Under the pieces are notes generated by a model, which saw only the letters and a list, made by a program, of their open reading frames with translations, did not search any database and was not told where the DNA came from. Below are positions 54,552 through 64,000 of a stretch of DNA of 64,000 nt, one piece after another (position 1 is the stretch's first letter; every line of letters starts with the position of its first letter). This DNA comes from Tetragonia tetragonoides (Eukaryota > Streptophyta > Magnoliopsida > Caryophyllales > Aizoaceae), in NCBI GenBank assembly GCA_038025085.1, contig CM076146.1, positions 19,787,001 through 19,851,000 of the forward strand. Reading direction: 5' to 3'. Both the position numbers and the translations under genes were made by a program.

Positions 54552-54920
54552 TGAGAGAGCAAGTGATTATTGGGCCTCATACATACTAATGTATGCGGAC
54601 CATTAAGCACAGTTGCTAGAGGAGATGACCACTACTTCATTACCTTTACTGATGACTTCAGCAGGTATGGTTATGTCTACTTGATGAGGCATAAATCTGA
54701 ATCCTTTGAAAAGTTCAGGAAGTTTCAGAATGAAGTACAAAATCAACTTGGAAAAAAGATTAAAGCCCTTCGATCAAATCGAGGGGGTGATTATCTAAGC
54801 CAAGAGTTTGATAGTCGTTTGAAAGATTGTGGAATTGTTTCACAACTCACCCCTCCTGGTACACCTCAATGGAATGGTGTATCGGAGAGGAGAAATCGAA
54901 CATTGTTAGACATGGTTTGA
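54552..54920 (+). pseudogene. Copia integrase core
   Basis: GLIHTNVCGPLST, TFTDDFSRYGYVYLMRHKSE, KALRSNRGGDYLSQEF, GTPQWNGVSERRNRT. Two of three catalytic acids are lost: Asp to Asn in HT(D/N)VCGP at 54588-54590 and Asp to Asn in RS(D/N)RGG at 54777-54779. The Glu in GVSERRNRT remains. The frame ends at TGA 54918-54920, a CGA-to-TGA change; translation would otherwise continue in the same frame. Confidence 0.85.
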
Positions 54921-55672
54921 TCAATGATGAGCCTTACTAGTCTTCCAATATCTTTTTGGGGATATGCTCTTGAGACAGCCGCATTCACACTTAACAGGAG
55001 TCCATCAAAATCAGTAGAAAAGACACCATTTGAGAAATGGACGGGAAAAGTTCCCAGCTTGACTTTTCCAAAAATTTGGGGTTGTGAAGCTTATGTAAAA
55101 CGTTTACTTTCTGATAAGCTTAGACCTAAATCTGATAAATGCTTCTTTGTGGGATATCCTAAAGAAACTAAAGGATGTTACTTTTACCATCCCACCGACA
55201 ACAAAGTGTTTGTGGCTCGACATGGTGTCTTCTTAGAAAGAGAGTTTCTTTTTAAAGAAACCAGTGGGAGTAAAGTCCAACTCGAAGAGGTTCGAGAGCC
55301 ACAGGAGAGTACTCCAATTTCTGAGGAGACTCAAAGTAGTTTACAAGATGTTGTAGTAACTACACCTGTGGCACCATCCCCTCGTAGGTCTGAAAGAGAG
55401 CGCCGAGAACCCATTAGATATGGTTTCTTGGTGAATGAACATCGTCATATATTATTAATAGAGGATGACGAGCCTACGACCTACACGGAAACAAAGATGG
55501 GCCCAGATTCCGACAAATGGCTTCAAGCCATGAAATCTGAAATGGATTCCATGTATGAAAACAAAGTATGGACTTTGGTAGACCCCCCTGATGGCGTAAA
55601 AACCATTGAGTGTAAATGGGTTTTCAAGCAGAAAATTGACATGCATGGAAATGTTATATATTCAAGGCACGA
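54921..55672 (+). pseudogene. Copia integrase C-terminus and start of RT
   Basis: Continues with PISFWGYALETAAFTLNRSP, EKTPFEKWTGKVPSLTF, CFFVGYPKETKGCYFYHP, a Glu/Ser/Thr linker, SERERREPIRYG, then the RT start YENKVWTLVDPPDGVKTIEC and KWVFKQKIDMHGNV. A frameshift near 55660 separates it from the rest of RT. Confidence 0.85.
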
Positions 55673-56503
55673 TTGGTGGCAAAAGGTTATAATCAAATTC
55701 ATGAGATAAATTATGATGAAACCTTTTCGCCCGTCGCAATGCTTAAATCCATTAGGATACTCCTTGCCATTGCTGCATATTATGACTATGAGATATGGAA
55801 GATGGATGTGAAGACAGCTTTTCTTAATGGAAACCTGGAAGAGGATGTGTACATGACACAACCCGAGGGCTTCACATCACCAGGAGGAAAGGTATGCAAG
55901 CTTCAGCGATCTACTTATGGATTGAAGCAAGCAAGGAGTTGGAATCTTCGCTTCAATGAGGCAATCAAAGAGTTTGATTTCCTTAGATGCGAAGAAGAAC
56001 CTTGTGTTTACAAGAAGGTTAGTGGGAGCGTTGTGGTATGCTTGGTCTTATATGTGGACGACATATTACTGATTGGAAATGATATTCCTACACTTCAGTC
56101 AGTCAAGGCCTTTTTGGGAAAGTGTTTCTCAATGAAAGACATGGGAGAGGCAACCTATATCTTGGGGATTAGGATCTATAGAGATAGATCAAAAGGACTC
56201 TTGGGCTTAAGCCAGAGTACCTGTATAGATAAGGTGTTGAAAAGGTTCAACATGCAAGATTCCAAGAAAGGTAATCTTCCCATGTCACATGGCATAACTC
56301 TTAGCAAGACTCAGTGTCCTTCGACACAAGATGAGCGAGATCGCATGAGTAGAATTCCTTATGCTTCCGCTACAGGTTCTATCATGTATGCCATGATGTG
56401 TACTTGTCCTGACGTTGCTTGTGCTTTGAGCATGACGAGTAGATACCAATCTAATCCAGGTGAAATCACTGGGTCGCAGTCAAAAGCATCCTCAAGTACT
56501 TGA
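55673..56503 (+). pseudogene. Copia reverse transcriptase
   Basis: LVAKG-type start (MVAKGYNQIHEINYDETFSP), EIWKMDVKTAFLNGNLEEDV, TYGLKQARSWNLRF, CLVLYVDDILLIGND (YVDD at 56051-56062), LGIRIYRDRSKGLLGLSQ and YASATGSIMYAMMCTCPD. All polymerase motifs are present. The frame ends near 56501 by a small deletion before the RNase H. Confidence 0.9.
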
Positions 56504-56979
56504 GAAGGACTAAGGATGTGTTTCTTGTCTATGGTGGTGAAGAGGAACTCACTGTAAGTGGTTACACTGATGCAAGCTTCCAAACGGATAAGGATGATTC
56601 CCGATCGCAGTCAGGATTTGTATTCATTTTGAATGGAGGAGCAGTTAGTTGGAAGAGTTCTAAACAAGATACAGTTGTTGATTCTACAATAGAAGCCGAG
56701 TATATTGCTGATTCAGAAGCAGCAAAAGAAGTAGTGTGGATTCGGAAATTCATCATTAAACTTGGGGTGATACCTAATAGTTCGAATCCAATGGACCTTT
56801 ATTGTGACAGTAATGGGGTCATTGCACTGGCGAAGGAGCCTAGGGATCATCAGAAAACTAGGCATATACTCAGACGTTACCATTTGATACGAAGCTTTGT
56901 ACAAATGGGAGATGTCAAGGTGTGCAGAGTATCATCGGAAATGAACATTCCTGATCCGCTGACTAAGACTCTACCATAG
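56504..56979 (+). CDS. Copia RNase H
   Basis: Open frame (Met at 56500) with VSGYTDASFQTDKDDSRSQS (first Asp), STIEAEYIADSEAAKEVVWI (Glu), DLYCDSNGVIALAKEPRDHQ (Asp) and KTRHILRRYHLIRSF, ending NIPDPLTKTLP. It degrades the RNA strand during cDNA synthesis. This is the best-preserved part of pol. Confidence 0.85.
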
Positions 56980-57789
56980 GATAAGCATGAGCGTCATACT
57001 ATTACACAAGGACTTAGATTCATGAATGATTGGTCTCTGTCCTAGTGGGAGGTTTATTTTGTGACTTATGTTCGATTTATTTATTGCTGTCCCAATGAAT
57101 AATTTATATGATGTAGATCATCAAGTATGTGACTTGATTGTGAGACTCTATTGTTATAAATATAATTATTCTAATTGTCCGTAGTCAGTTATCATTATTT
57201 GTGGGAATTTGATAACTATTGAGACTATCATGTAGATTGATTGATGACCAAGTTTCACAGGTCATAATTATGAGATATGAAATTGATCACATGGATAAAT
57301 GTTAGAGAACATTGTATTGGACCGACCCATTTCAAAAACATTGAAAGGATTGTTATATAAGTGTCATCAATGTTTTTCATATGCAACTTTTAATTTGATC
57401 TTTTCACCTGAACTCACCATGGTTTCCTACATGATGTTTAGCATATCTTGATATTGTCAAACGTTAATCCTTAATCGGATGACTATAAAGATAATTGAAT
57501 GATGTTTTGTAAGTCATGCGGAGGAATATGAGTGAGCAAGATGGGATTTGTCACTCTCATATATCCGGAGTAAGATATCTGTGGGCCCCTCGATGAGTTT
57601 AAACTGTGAAATGCATGGTCGTGCTCAAATGGATTGAAAGTCGTTTGTTTTAAACAGTTTAACTGCGGAATCGAGAAAGTCATAATTGAACTATATAGGG
57701 ATGACACTACTCCTTCCTCATGGTCAATTCAGGTATCACATGACAAAGGGATCATCGATGTATGATTAGCTATAGTGCAAGTGGGAGAT
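56980..57789 (+). other. 3' untranslated region and PPT of the copia element
   Basis: About 800 bp after the RNase H stop with no supported frame. The PPT is AAGTGGGAGA at about 57779-57788, directly before the 3' LTR. Confidence 0.75.
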
Positions 57790-58392
57790 TGTTGGATTTG
57801 CCCTTTGAACTAATCATAAGAATTAATAATCGCATTATTGGTTGTACTATGGAAACCGATCTTTACTTAATATGGGTAATCGTAATGTTTTGCTAGAAAC
57901 CAATTACGGTTTGTGGGTCCGAAAAGAGTTTTGGACTTACTGCCACATTACGTAAACCAGCAGGGTCGCACACTTAACAGGCTCGTTTTATTAGAAGGGT
58001 CTAATTTGGATTAGGCCCATTACACACTTAACCTAATCAGCCCTCCTGCCTCCCTATATATATCAGGACTTCTTATCAGTTAGGGTTACACGTGATAATC
58101 AGTTTTCACGAAACCCTAACTGTGTGTCATTAAAGTAAGGAGAGAACGGAGGTTGTGAACGGGATCGCTGTACTAGCATACTGACGTGTGGATTCGAGCC
58201 TGTGTGTGGATACCAGTTGAGGCACGACATCTGACGTGTTCATCCATACCCAACCATTGTTCATCCAACCAGCGACCAAGGAGTGAGGTAGGATTTCGAT
58301 TTGATATTTAATTACAGTAATCACATGTTTTCTGGGTTAATCGAATTTCTATTATGCATGTATGATCATATTAGTGGTTAGAAATTCCTTCA
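57790..58392 (+). repeat. 3' LTR of the copia element
   Basis: Starts TGTTGGATTTG, ends TTCCTTCA; 603 bp, same length as the 5' LTR with about 22 substitutions and no indels by eye. Confidence 0.95.
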
Positions 58393-58859
58393 CTATGGAT
58401 GGATGTAGAAACCTGTAATTTCCTTCTTGTTTAATATCACAACAAACTGCGTACAAATACCTAGCAAAAGCTTATAAATGCTTAACTTCATCATAATAAC
58501 CTTCTTAACATTCCCCTGCTTAAGCTGAGCATAAATATATAGTCTTCTCAAAGCTTTTGGCATAGAAGTCGGATTTAAATCAGAAAGTTTTTTTTTTTTT
58601 TTTTTGATTTAGGACTTGACTCTTCAGCTTTATTACTCTCAATCTCCGTAGCCTCCTTAACCTTCTTAACCTCCTTAACCTTCTTAACATTCCCCTGCTT
58701 AAGCTTCTCTTGATGTCTTTCAGTCTCAGCTTTTGAACAATAGTTCTGAAATTTAATTTCCAAGCATTATTAGCAGCAACAATGTGAATCAATTAGAACA
58801 AGCAACATCCAGCTTCACACTAGCAACTCTTCACATTATGCTAAAAAAAGCTAGGACTG
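58393..58859 (-). pseudogene. Lys-rich exon region of CACTA-2 gene
   Basis: About c(58600..58763) reads NYCSKAETERHQEKLKQG then repeated KKVKEV units, then EESSPKSKKK. It lies between the DUF4218 fragment and the Ulp1-like exons, so it may be the linker of one transcription unit. A perfect 29-bp direct repeat (58498-58526 and 58677-58705) lies here. Coding status is uncertain. Confidence 0.4.
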
Positions 58860-59050
58860 TGTTAATAAACAGGCCCACAAATCATTGCCTCCCTCACCAA
58901 ATGAACAACAAGATGGACCATAATGTCAAAAAAGGATGGCAGAAAATACATCTCTAGTTGACAGAGTGTAACAACCACATCTTCTTGCAATTTCATCAAT
59001 TTTTGAATGTGAAGAACCTTACTACAAATTGCATTGAAAAAGAAAAAAAG
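58860..59050 (-). pseudogene. DUF4218-type C-terminal fragment of CACTA transposase
   Basis: Reads CSKVLHIQKLMKLQED, then VVTLCQLEMYFLPSFFDIMV and HLVVHLVREAMICGPVY, matching the DUF4218 region that follows the tnp2 domain in plant CACTA transposases. It begins directly after the truncated tnp2 block, so the catalytic second half of tnp2 has been deleted. Confidence 0.75.
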
Positions 59051-60078
59051 TCAAGTCATGGCATGCAATGTGAAAGACTCTTGACGATGAGCATCAAACA
59101 CCATAACACCTTCTGCCCACATCGTCCTCAAGTCGTCAATAAGCGGAGCCAAGTGCACATCGATGTCATTTCCAGGCTGTTTAGGACCCAAAATTACCAT
59201 TGACAACATTATGTGCTTGCGTTTCATGCACAACGAAGGAGGAAGATTATAAATTACTAATAGTACCGGCCATATGCTGTGCTTGCTACTAAGGTTACCA
59301 TGCGGATTCATCCCATCAGTACAAAGTCCAAGCCTAAGATTTCTTGATTCTTTTCCGAATTCTGGAAACATATAATCAATTGTTTTCCACTGAGAACAAT
59401 CGGCTGGATGTCGAATCACATCATCATCAAGTTCTCGATCAGCATGCCAGTTTAAAATCTTTGCATCTCTTGCATTAGCAAACATGCGTTTGAACCTGGG
59501 TATTATTGGAAGATACCACAACACCTTAGCTGGAGGCCCTGCAACAGTCACCTTATCATTCTTTTTCATCTTGTAACGCGGAGCATTACATTTAGGACAC
59601 TCATTTAGACACTCGTTCTCACCTCGATACAAGATGCAATCATTTGGACAAGCGTGTATTTTCTTGTATTCAATACCCATCGGACACAAGAGTTTCTTTG
59701 CCTCATAAGTACGATTGGGTAGTACATTACCTTCTGGAAGCATTTCCTCTTTCAAGAATTTAAGTAAATCTGTGAAACTCTTATCACTCCAGCCATTTGT
59801 GGCTTTCAAGTTAAACAACTTCAACACGGCAGAGAGCCTTGATAGTGTAGCACCAGGATACAAAAGCTTTTCAGCATCACTTAACAAGCTATCCATAATA
59901 TCCTTCCTAATGTCATCCCCAACATTGCGAAGCATATTGGCTATTTGATCATTTTCATATACATCTACTTCACTGTTTTCCTTCTCATCCATGTAGCTAG
60001 GCATGGTGTACGTCCCTTTCTCACCATGCCAACTCCATGTTGTGTATGAGGGGTCAATACCAAATGAAAGTAGATGAC
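59051..60078 (-). pseudogene. CACTA transposase (tnp2) N-terminal half
   Basis: From the LINE junction: SHLLSFGIDPSYTTWSWHGE, then an open frame from 60004 with LLSDAEKLLYPGATLSRLSA, CPNDCILYRGENECLNECPK, CNAPRYK, VLWYLPIIPRFKRMFANARD, RELDDDVIRHPADCSQWKTI, LGLCTDGMNPHGNLSSKHSI and DVHLAPLIDDLRTMW. This is the tnp2 (PF02992-type) order. The frame ends HAMT at 59051. The usual continuation is missing and the DUF4218 fragment follows. The upstream part lies beyond the LINE. Confidence 0.85.
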
Positions 60079-60289
60079 TTTCTTTTTCTTTTTTTTTGGT
60101 AAGTAATTAGAACTTTCATTACTCTGAAGCGCAAAACATACAATATCACAAAGGGCATACCCTCCTCATACACATTCTTCCAAAGCAAGACATTACCTTC
60201 TAGGAAGGACCCGTCTAAAACCATGGAAGGTCGTAGCTTATACTAGACACAATCAATTCCATACATTTTAAGACTAAATCAAACACATT

Positions 60290-60901
60290 TTACAACTGAT
60301 TGAAACATAATCTATGTGTTTGCGAAGTCTTCCTAAGCATTAGAGCTTTGATTCGGATCCTCAGCTCCATTTGTAATCTTTGCACCAGTACCTCAGGTCG
60401 AATTATCATCTTATTCCAGACTGCTTCATTTCTAGCTCGCCAAATCTGATATACCATGCCAATAACAGCAGCAGTGATCACCTCTCGAATAAATTTGGGT
60501 TTCCTGCCAGCCCACCTGCACACATTCCACACTGAGTTATGCTTGATCGTGATCTGAAGCCATTTCCTTACCATGTCCCAACATCTGATGTTGTATATAC
60601 AAACAAAGAATAAGTGTGTAGTTGTCTTAGAGGTTGTCCCACATAGTGGACAAATATCATCATCACAGACATTCATTTTACGCAGCCTATCTCTGGTTTG
60701 CAATCTGTTCATGGCTGCCATCCATGCAATAAACGAGTGCTTAGGCTGACTGAGCCTATTCCAAACCCATCTAGCCCAAGTCACCTTGGGAGAGGACCCA
60801 GTAAGCCACATATAACCATTTTTGACAGTATAGTAACCTTTTCCATTACCTGTCCACTGACCATTAGGTGTAAGCCAATTTAAATTGGTCTCTACACTCA
60901 C
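60290..60901 (-). pseudogene. LINE C-terminal zinc-binding region (zf-RVT type)
   Basis: WARWVWNRLSQPKHSFIAWM, RLQTRDRLRKMNVCDDDICP, LCGTTSKTTTHLFFVC (Cys/His motif) and IWRARNEAVWNK, ending at the stop 60290. This is the reverse-transcriptase-associated zinc region found at the end of many plant LINE polyproteins. A break near 60901-60989 separates it from RT. Confidence 0.85.
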
Positions 60902-60988
60902 AGATTTGCTTCCATGCCCAACTGGCAGAAGGAGAGATATTATACTCCCACCAGCTTTTCTATTTCATATAGATGTGGTGAACCCATT

Positions 60989-62415
60989 TTACCCACAGGG
61001 AGCCCTCACATAAATTGCTTTGCCATCCCAAAGATAATTCCTGCACACTGCCATAATTTTCTGTAAGACACACTTTGGAAGAATGAAAATAGAAGCCCAA
61101 TAGGAGTGTAAAGTAAGCAGGACTGAGTTAATCAGAGTGGCTCTCCCAGCATATGAAAGGTGCTTGGAGCCCCAACCTCTAATTCTAGCAATTATTCTTT
61201 CCACCAATATATCACAATCTGTTTTAGATAATTTCCTAGAGGAAACAGGCACCCCAAGGTATCTAAAAGGGAGTTGGCCCTGTTCAAAGCCAGCAACTGA
61301 GATCACATTTTGTACAAGAGTCTCTCCCATGTTGCAACAGTAGATAGCAGACTTACCTTTGTTAGCAACTAAGCCAGAAGACACAGAGAATGTCTCAAAG
61401 CCTCTGAGCAGCATAACAATTGAACAAGCATCACCATGGCAAAACATTAGTAGGTCATCAGCAAAACAAAGGTGATTCAACCCTAGAGCTTTACATTTGG
61501 GGTGAAAAGTAAAGAGATTACTTGTTCCAACCCATTTCATGATCCTTGAAAGGTATTCCTTACAGATAACAAACAACAAAGGGGACATAGGGTCTCTCTG
61601 CCTGAGACCTCTCTTCCCAGGGAAGAATCCATGCAGTGCCCCATTTATTACAAAGGAATAATAAGGAGAACTAACACAAACCATAATCCAATTGATAAAC
61701 AAATCAGGAAAATTAAGAGCTTGGAGCATTTTTTTTGAGAAAGCTCCATTCCACACTTGCTATCATATGCTTTTTGTAAATCTATTTTCATCATGCATCT
61801 GGATGAGGTATTCTTCCTATTATAATGATTAACAAGGTCTTGGGCAATGAGAACATTCTGAACAATATACCTGTTAGCCACAAAAGCCCCCTGAACTTCA
61901 TCAATGATTGCAGGGAGAACAGCTTTAAGTCTTGTGCAGATCATCTTGGATATGCATTTGTAGACGACAGAGCAACAAGCTATAGGCCTATAGTCTTTCA
62001 CTTACTGAGGTTGACTCTTCTTGGGAATGAGAGAAATGGTTGTGGCATTTATTTGCTTTAGAAGCTTGCCATGGTTAAAAAAGTCAAGAACTGCAGCAGT
62101 AACATCATTAGCAACAATATCCCAAGAATCTTTATAAAACTGAGAACTGAACCCATCAGGACCAGGGGATTTATCCCCTGGAATAGAGAAGATAGCATTT
62201 TTCACATCGGCAGCAGTAAAGGGCACACACAGAAGGTGTTGTTGCTGTTCAGTAAGCATCTGCCCTTTTCTTGCAATATCTATATTCACAGGAACCAAGT
62301 TTGTCTTAGCAGAACCAAGTAAACCCGTGTAGTACCCTACAAAAGCATCCACCACATCATCAGGGTTCTTGATCAACTGCCCATTATCATTTTGAATAGT
62401 ATAAATACTATTCAT
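60989..62415 (-). pseudogene. LINE reverse transcriptase
   Basis: GDKSPGPDGFSSQFYKDSWD, LIPKKSQP, then an in-frame TAA (about c(62002..62004)), VKDYRPIACCSVVYKCISKM, QGAFVANRYIVQNVLIAQDL, a 1-bp frameshift near 61760, GLRQRDPMSPLLFVIC, LCFADDLLMFCHGD (FADD catalytic box, about c(61450..61480)) and LPFRYLGVPVSSRKLSKTDC. These are the ordered motifs of plant L1 RT. It copies LINE RNA at the nicked target. Confidence 0.9.
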
Positions 62416-63574
62416 TTGCCTTCTCAGTCTGATGTTAGAGTGAAAGAAAGCAGTGTTAGCATCACCTGCTTGAAGCCAGTGAGCTTTACTTTTTTTGTTT
62501 CAAAAAACTACCCTTGGCAACTTCACAGAGCCTATAATTCTTCAAAGCTTCCAGCTCTTCATTTCTCTAATCCAGACACGAGGGATCAGCTTGCAAAGCC
62601 TTCTGGCAATTCACCAAGTGTAGTTGAGCAGCAATGGTAGCTTTGCAGATATCACTTCCCCCAGTAGCATTGAATTCCTTAAATAAAGGTTTCAAGCTTT
62701 TCATTTTGCACATAAGTCTGTACATAGGGACTCCATTCACATCCGCACTCCATCTAGCTCTTACCTTATCAGTAAAATCTGGCCATTGAGACCACATATT
62801 AAAATATTTGAAAGGCTTCATGCCATGAACAGACACATCATAGAAGTGTATGATAGCTGGGCAATGATCAAAGTCCCCCTCAGGTAGATATCTAGCTTCA
62901 GTTACAGGAAACTGTTGTAGCCATTCTTCATCAGCCACAACCCAGTCAATCTTGCTGAAAACTCTATTTTCCCCTGGCTGCTTATTGTTCCAGGTGAAAA
63001 AAGATCCCACAGTTTTAATCACATTCAGATCACAGTAAGTGAAACAATCTCTGAATTTTGCATATTCATTCACAATAACAAGAGACCCCAGTCTATCCTC
63101 TATGTGCAAAACATTATTAAAATCACCATAAACTAGCCAAGGCATAGACATATTCTGACTAAGTTGACTTAAAGCATCCCAGAGAGCAATTCTTTCCCCA
63201 TCATCATTGAAAGCATACACAAAAGTGCAATAAAACATCTTACCAGTGCCTCTATTCAAAACTTCACAGTGTAGATGTTGTGCAGATTGAGACAGGGGAG
63301 TAACATGAAACACAACAGGTTTCCACAACACCATAATCCTACAATTTTTATGACAAGTAATATTTGTTGCAAATGACCAATTATTGCAAATGTTAAGAGA
63401 AACAGTCATCATGTTACCAGACTTCACTCTAGTTTCCAGAACTCCTCCCAACCCCACTTTATTTTGATGCAAGAACATATTAATGTTTTGCTGTTTATTA
63501 AGGTTGTTCAGGCCTCTGATATTCCAGCTACATATATTATCCATGACTGCAAGAGGGTAGGTCCTTCGCACCAT
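62416..63574 (-). pseudogene. LINE AP-type endonuclease
   Basis: Open frame c(62567..63574): NICSWNIRGLNNLNKQ, GGVLETRVKSGNM (Glu), MPWLVYGDFNNVLHIEDRLG (Asp, Asn), TWNNKQPGENRVFSKIDWVV and EGDFDHCPAIIHF (Asp-His). All key residues are present. The frame ends at 62567 (TAG); 62416-62566 is the frame-broken linker into RT. It nicks target DNA for target-primed reverse transcription. Confidence 0.85.
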
Positions 63575-64000
63575 GTTGAGTAGCTATATGCACAATAGCA
63601 GTTTCATTACTCAGCCTAGTAGGCTGTCTATCAGGATCAATTGGGTGAGCACCCATTTCCAAACCAGCAAATGAATTGTTCATAGCAATCTCAGGAATAG
63701 TAGCAGGAGCAACAGGATCCTTACCTCGTGACTTACCTTGCCTTACCAGTTGAAACCCATCAGCATCCACCACCTTAGCAGCCCTTTGATCCTTTGGGAC
63801 CCAGATTTTCTTCATTGGCTTAGTTGTCTTGGCATTCTGAGGATTCTAAATAATCTTTCCACACATCTCAGCAACATGGCCAAAGCTTTTACAAGCAGAA
63901 CATATCACAGGTTTCCAATCATAACAGACTGTAATTGTAATTAAAGAGCCCCATTCATCTTCGAAGTAAATCAAATCAGGGTAATCTTGACCTAGCTTCA
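63575..64000 (-). pseudogene. LINE ORF1-like end with CCHC knuckle
   Basis: CSACKSFGHVAEMC (C-x2-C-x4-H-x4-C, about c(63861..63905)), then an in-frame TAG near c(63847), then MKKIWVPKDQRAAKVVDADG and FQLVRQGKSRGKD. Plant L1 ORF1 proteins usually have a DUF4283 domain followed by such a knuckle. The N-terminal part is outside the window. Confidence 0.7.

Larger units (their letters stand above)
51083..58392 (+). mobile_element. Ty1/copia retrotransposon, complete but degenerate
   Basis: 7.3 kb with two 603-bp LTRs (51083-51685 and 57790-58392), PBS, gag-PR-IN-RT-RH in copia order, and PPT. Flanking 5-mers TTATG (51078-51082) and CTATG (58393-58397) look like a target duplication with one change. 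By eye the LTRs differ at about 22 positions (roughly 96% identity). It is inserted in CACTA-2. Confidence 0.95.
48011..60078 (-). mobile_element. CACTA-2 transposon (left end to LINE junction)
   Basis: The left terminus CACTACTAAAGAAC at 48011 is inserted in the gag of X; the flanking GTG (48008-48010) is a candidate 3-bp target duplication. Its genes are on the minus strand: tnp2 (59051-60078), a DUF4218 fragment, a Lys-rich block and Ulp1-like exons (50252-51082). A copia element (51083-58392) and the LINE at 60079 interrupt it; the right terminus is beyond the window. Confidence 0.8.
60079..64000 (-). mobile_element. L1-type LINE inserted in tnp2
   Basis: Minus strand. The 3' end is an A-rich tail ACCAAAAAAAAAGAAAAAG at about 60080-60098, abutting tnp2 sequence. 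Order on the minus strand: CCHC/ORF1-like end, AP endonuclease, RT, zf-RVT. The 5' end lies outside the window. Confidence 0.9.

Overview
This window looks like plant nuclear heterochromatin, probably from a dicot. It is almost entirely nested transposable elements: Ty3/gypsy elements of the Tat/Ogre type, one other Ty3-type element, a Ty1/copia element, two CACTA DNA transposons and an L1-type LINE. I found no intact single-copy host gene, tRNA, rRNA or CRISPR array. Nearly every reading frame is broken by stops, frameshifts or deletions. Species cannot be determined from the sequence. Element names (0, A, B, C, X, CACTA-1, CACTA-2) are labels used only here.

Layout. 1-4240: the 3' part of Tat-like element 0 (+ strand), with an antisense plant-mobile-domain (PMD) gene, a palindromic minisatellite, a polypurine tract (PPT) and an LTR. 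4241-18737: Tat-like element A (+), with a truncated 5' LTR, PBS, gag, protease, RT, two RNase H domains, integrase, then two antisense genes (a DUF7745-like ORF and a PMD gene), tandem repeats, PPT and 3' LTR. 18738-29391: Tat-like element B (- strand), with its antisense DUF7745-like gene split by the 4.4 kb CACTA-1 (19911-24355), then integrase, a zinc-knuckle module, gag, PBS and part of the 5' LTR. 29392-48010: element X (+), with a 2.2 kb LTR, an initiator-Met-type PBS, an unrecognised extra ORF and a gag. X is split by Tat-like element C (-; 32452-46139; 5-bp target duplication GCAGC on both sides). 48011 to the right edge: CACTA-2, with subterminal repeats, a captured methyltransferase fragment, Ulp1-like protease exons and a tnp2 transposase. 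CACTA-2 is interrupted by a complete copia element (51083-58392, two 603-bp LTRs) and by an L1-type LINE (60079 to beyond 64000).

How the parts relate. The junctions give an insertion order: B received A, CACTA-1 and X; A's 5' LTR received element 0; X received C and CACTA-2; CACTA-2 received the copia element and the LINE. The Tat-like elements share one plan: sense gag-pol, then up to two genes on the opposite strand with their own TATA promoters, then tandem repeats, then PPT and LTR. Elements B and C share an unusual version of it. Both lack RT and RNase H at the same place but keep integrase, and both carry an extra two-zinc-knuckle module upstream of it. GCCGCT/AGCGGC-rich clusters sit just upstream of TATA boxes in both the LTR promoters and the antisense-gene promoters.
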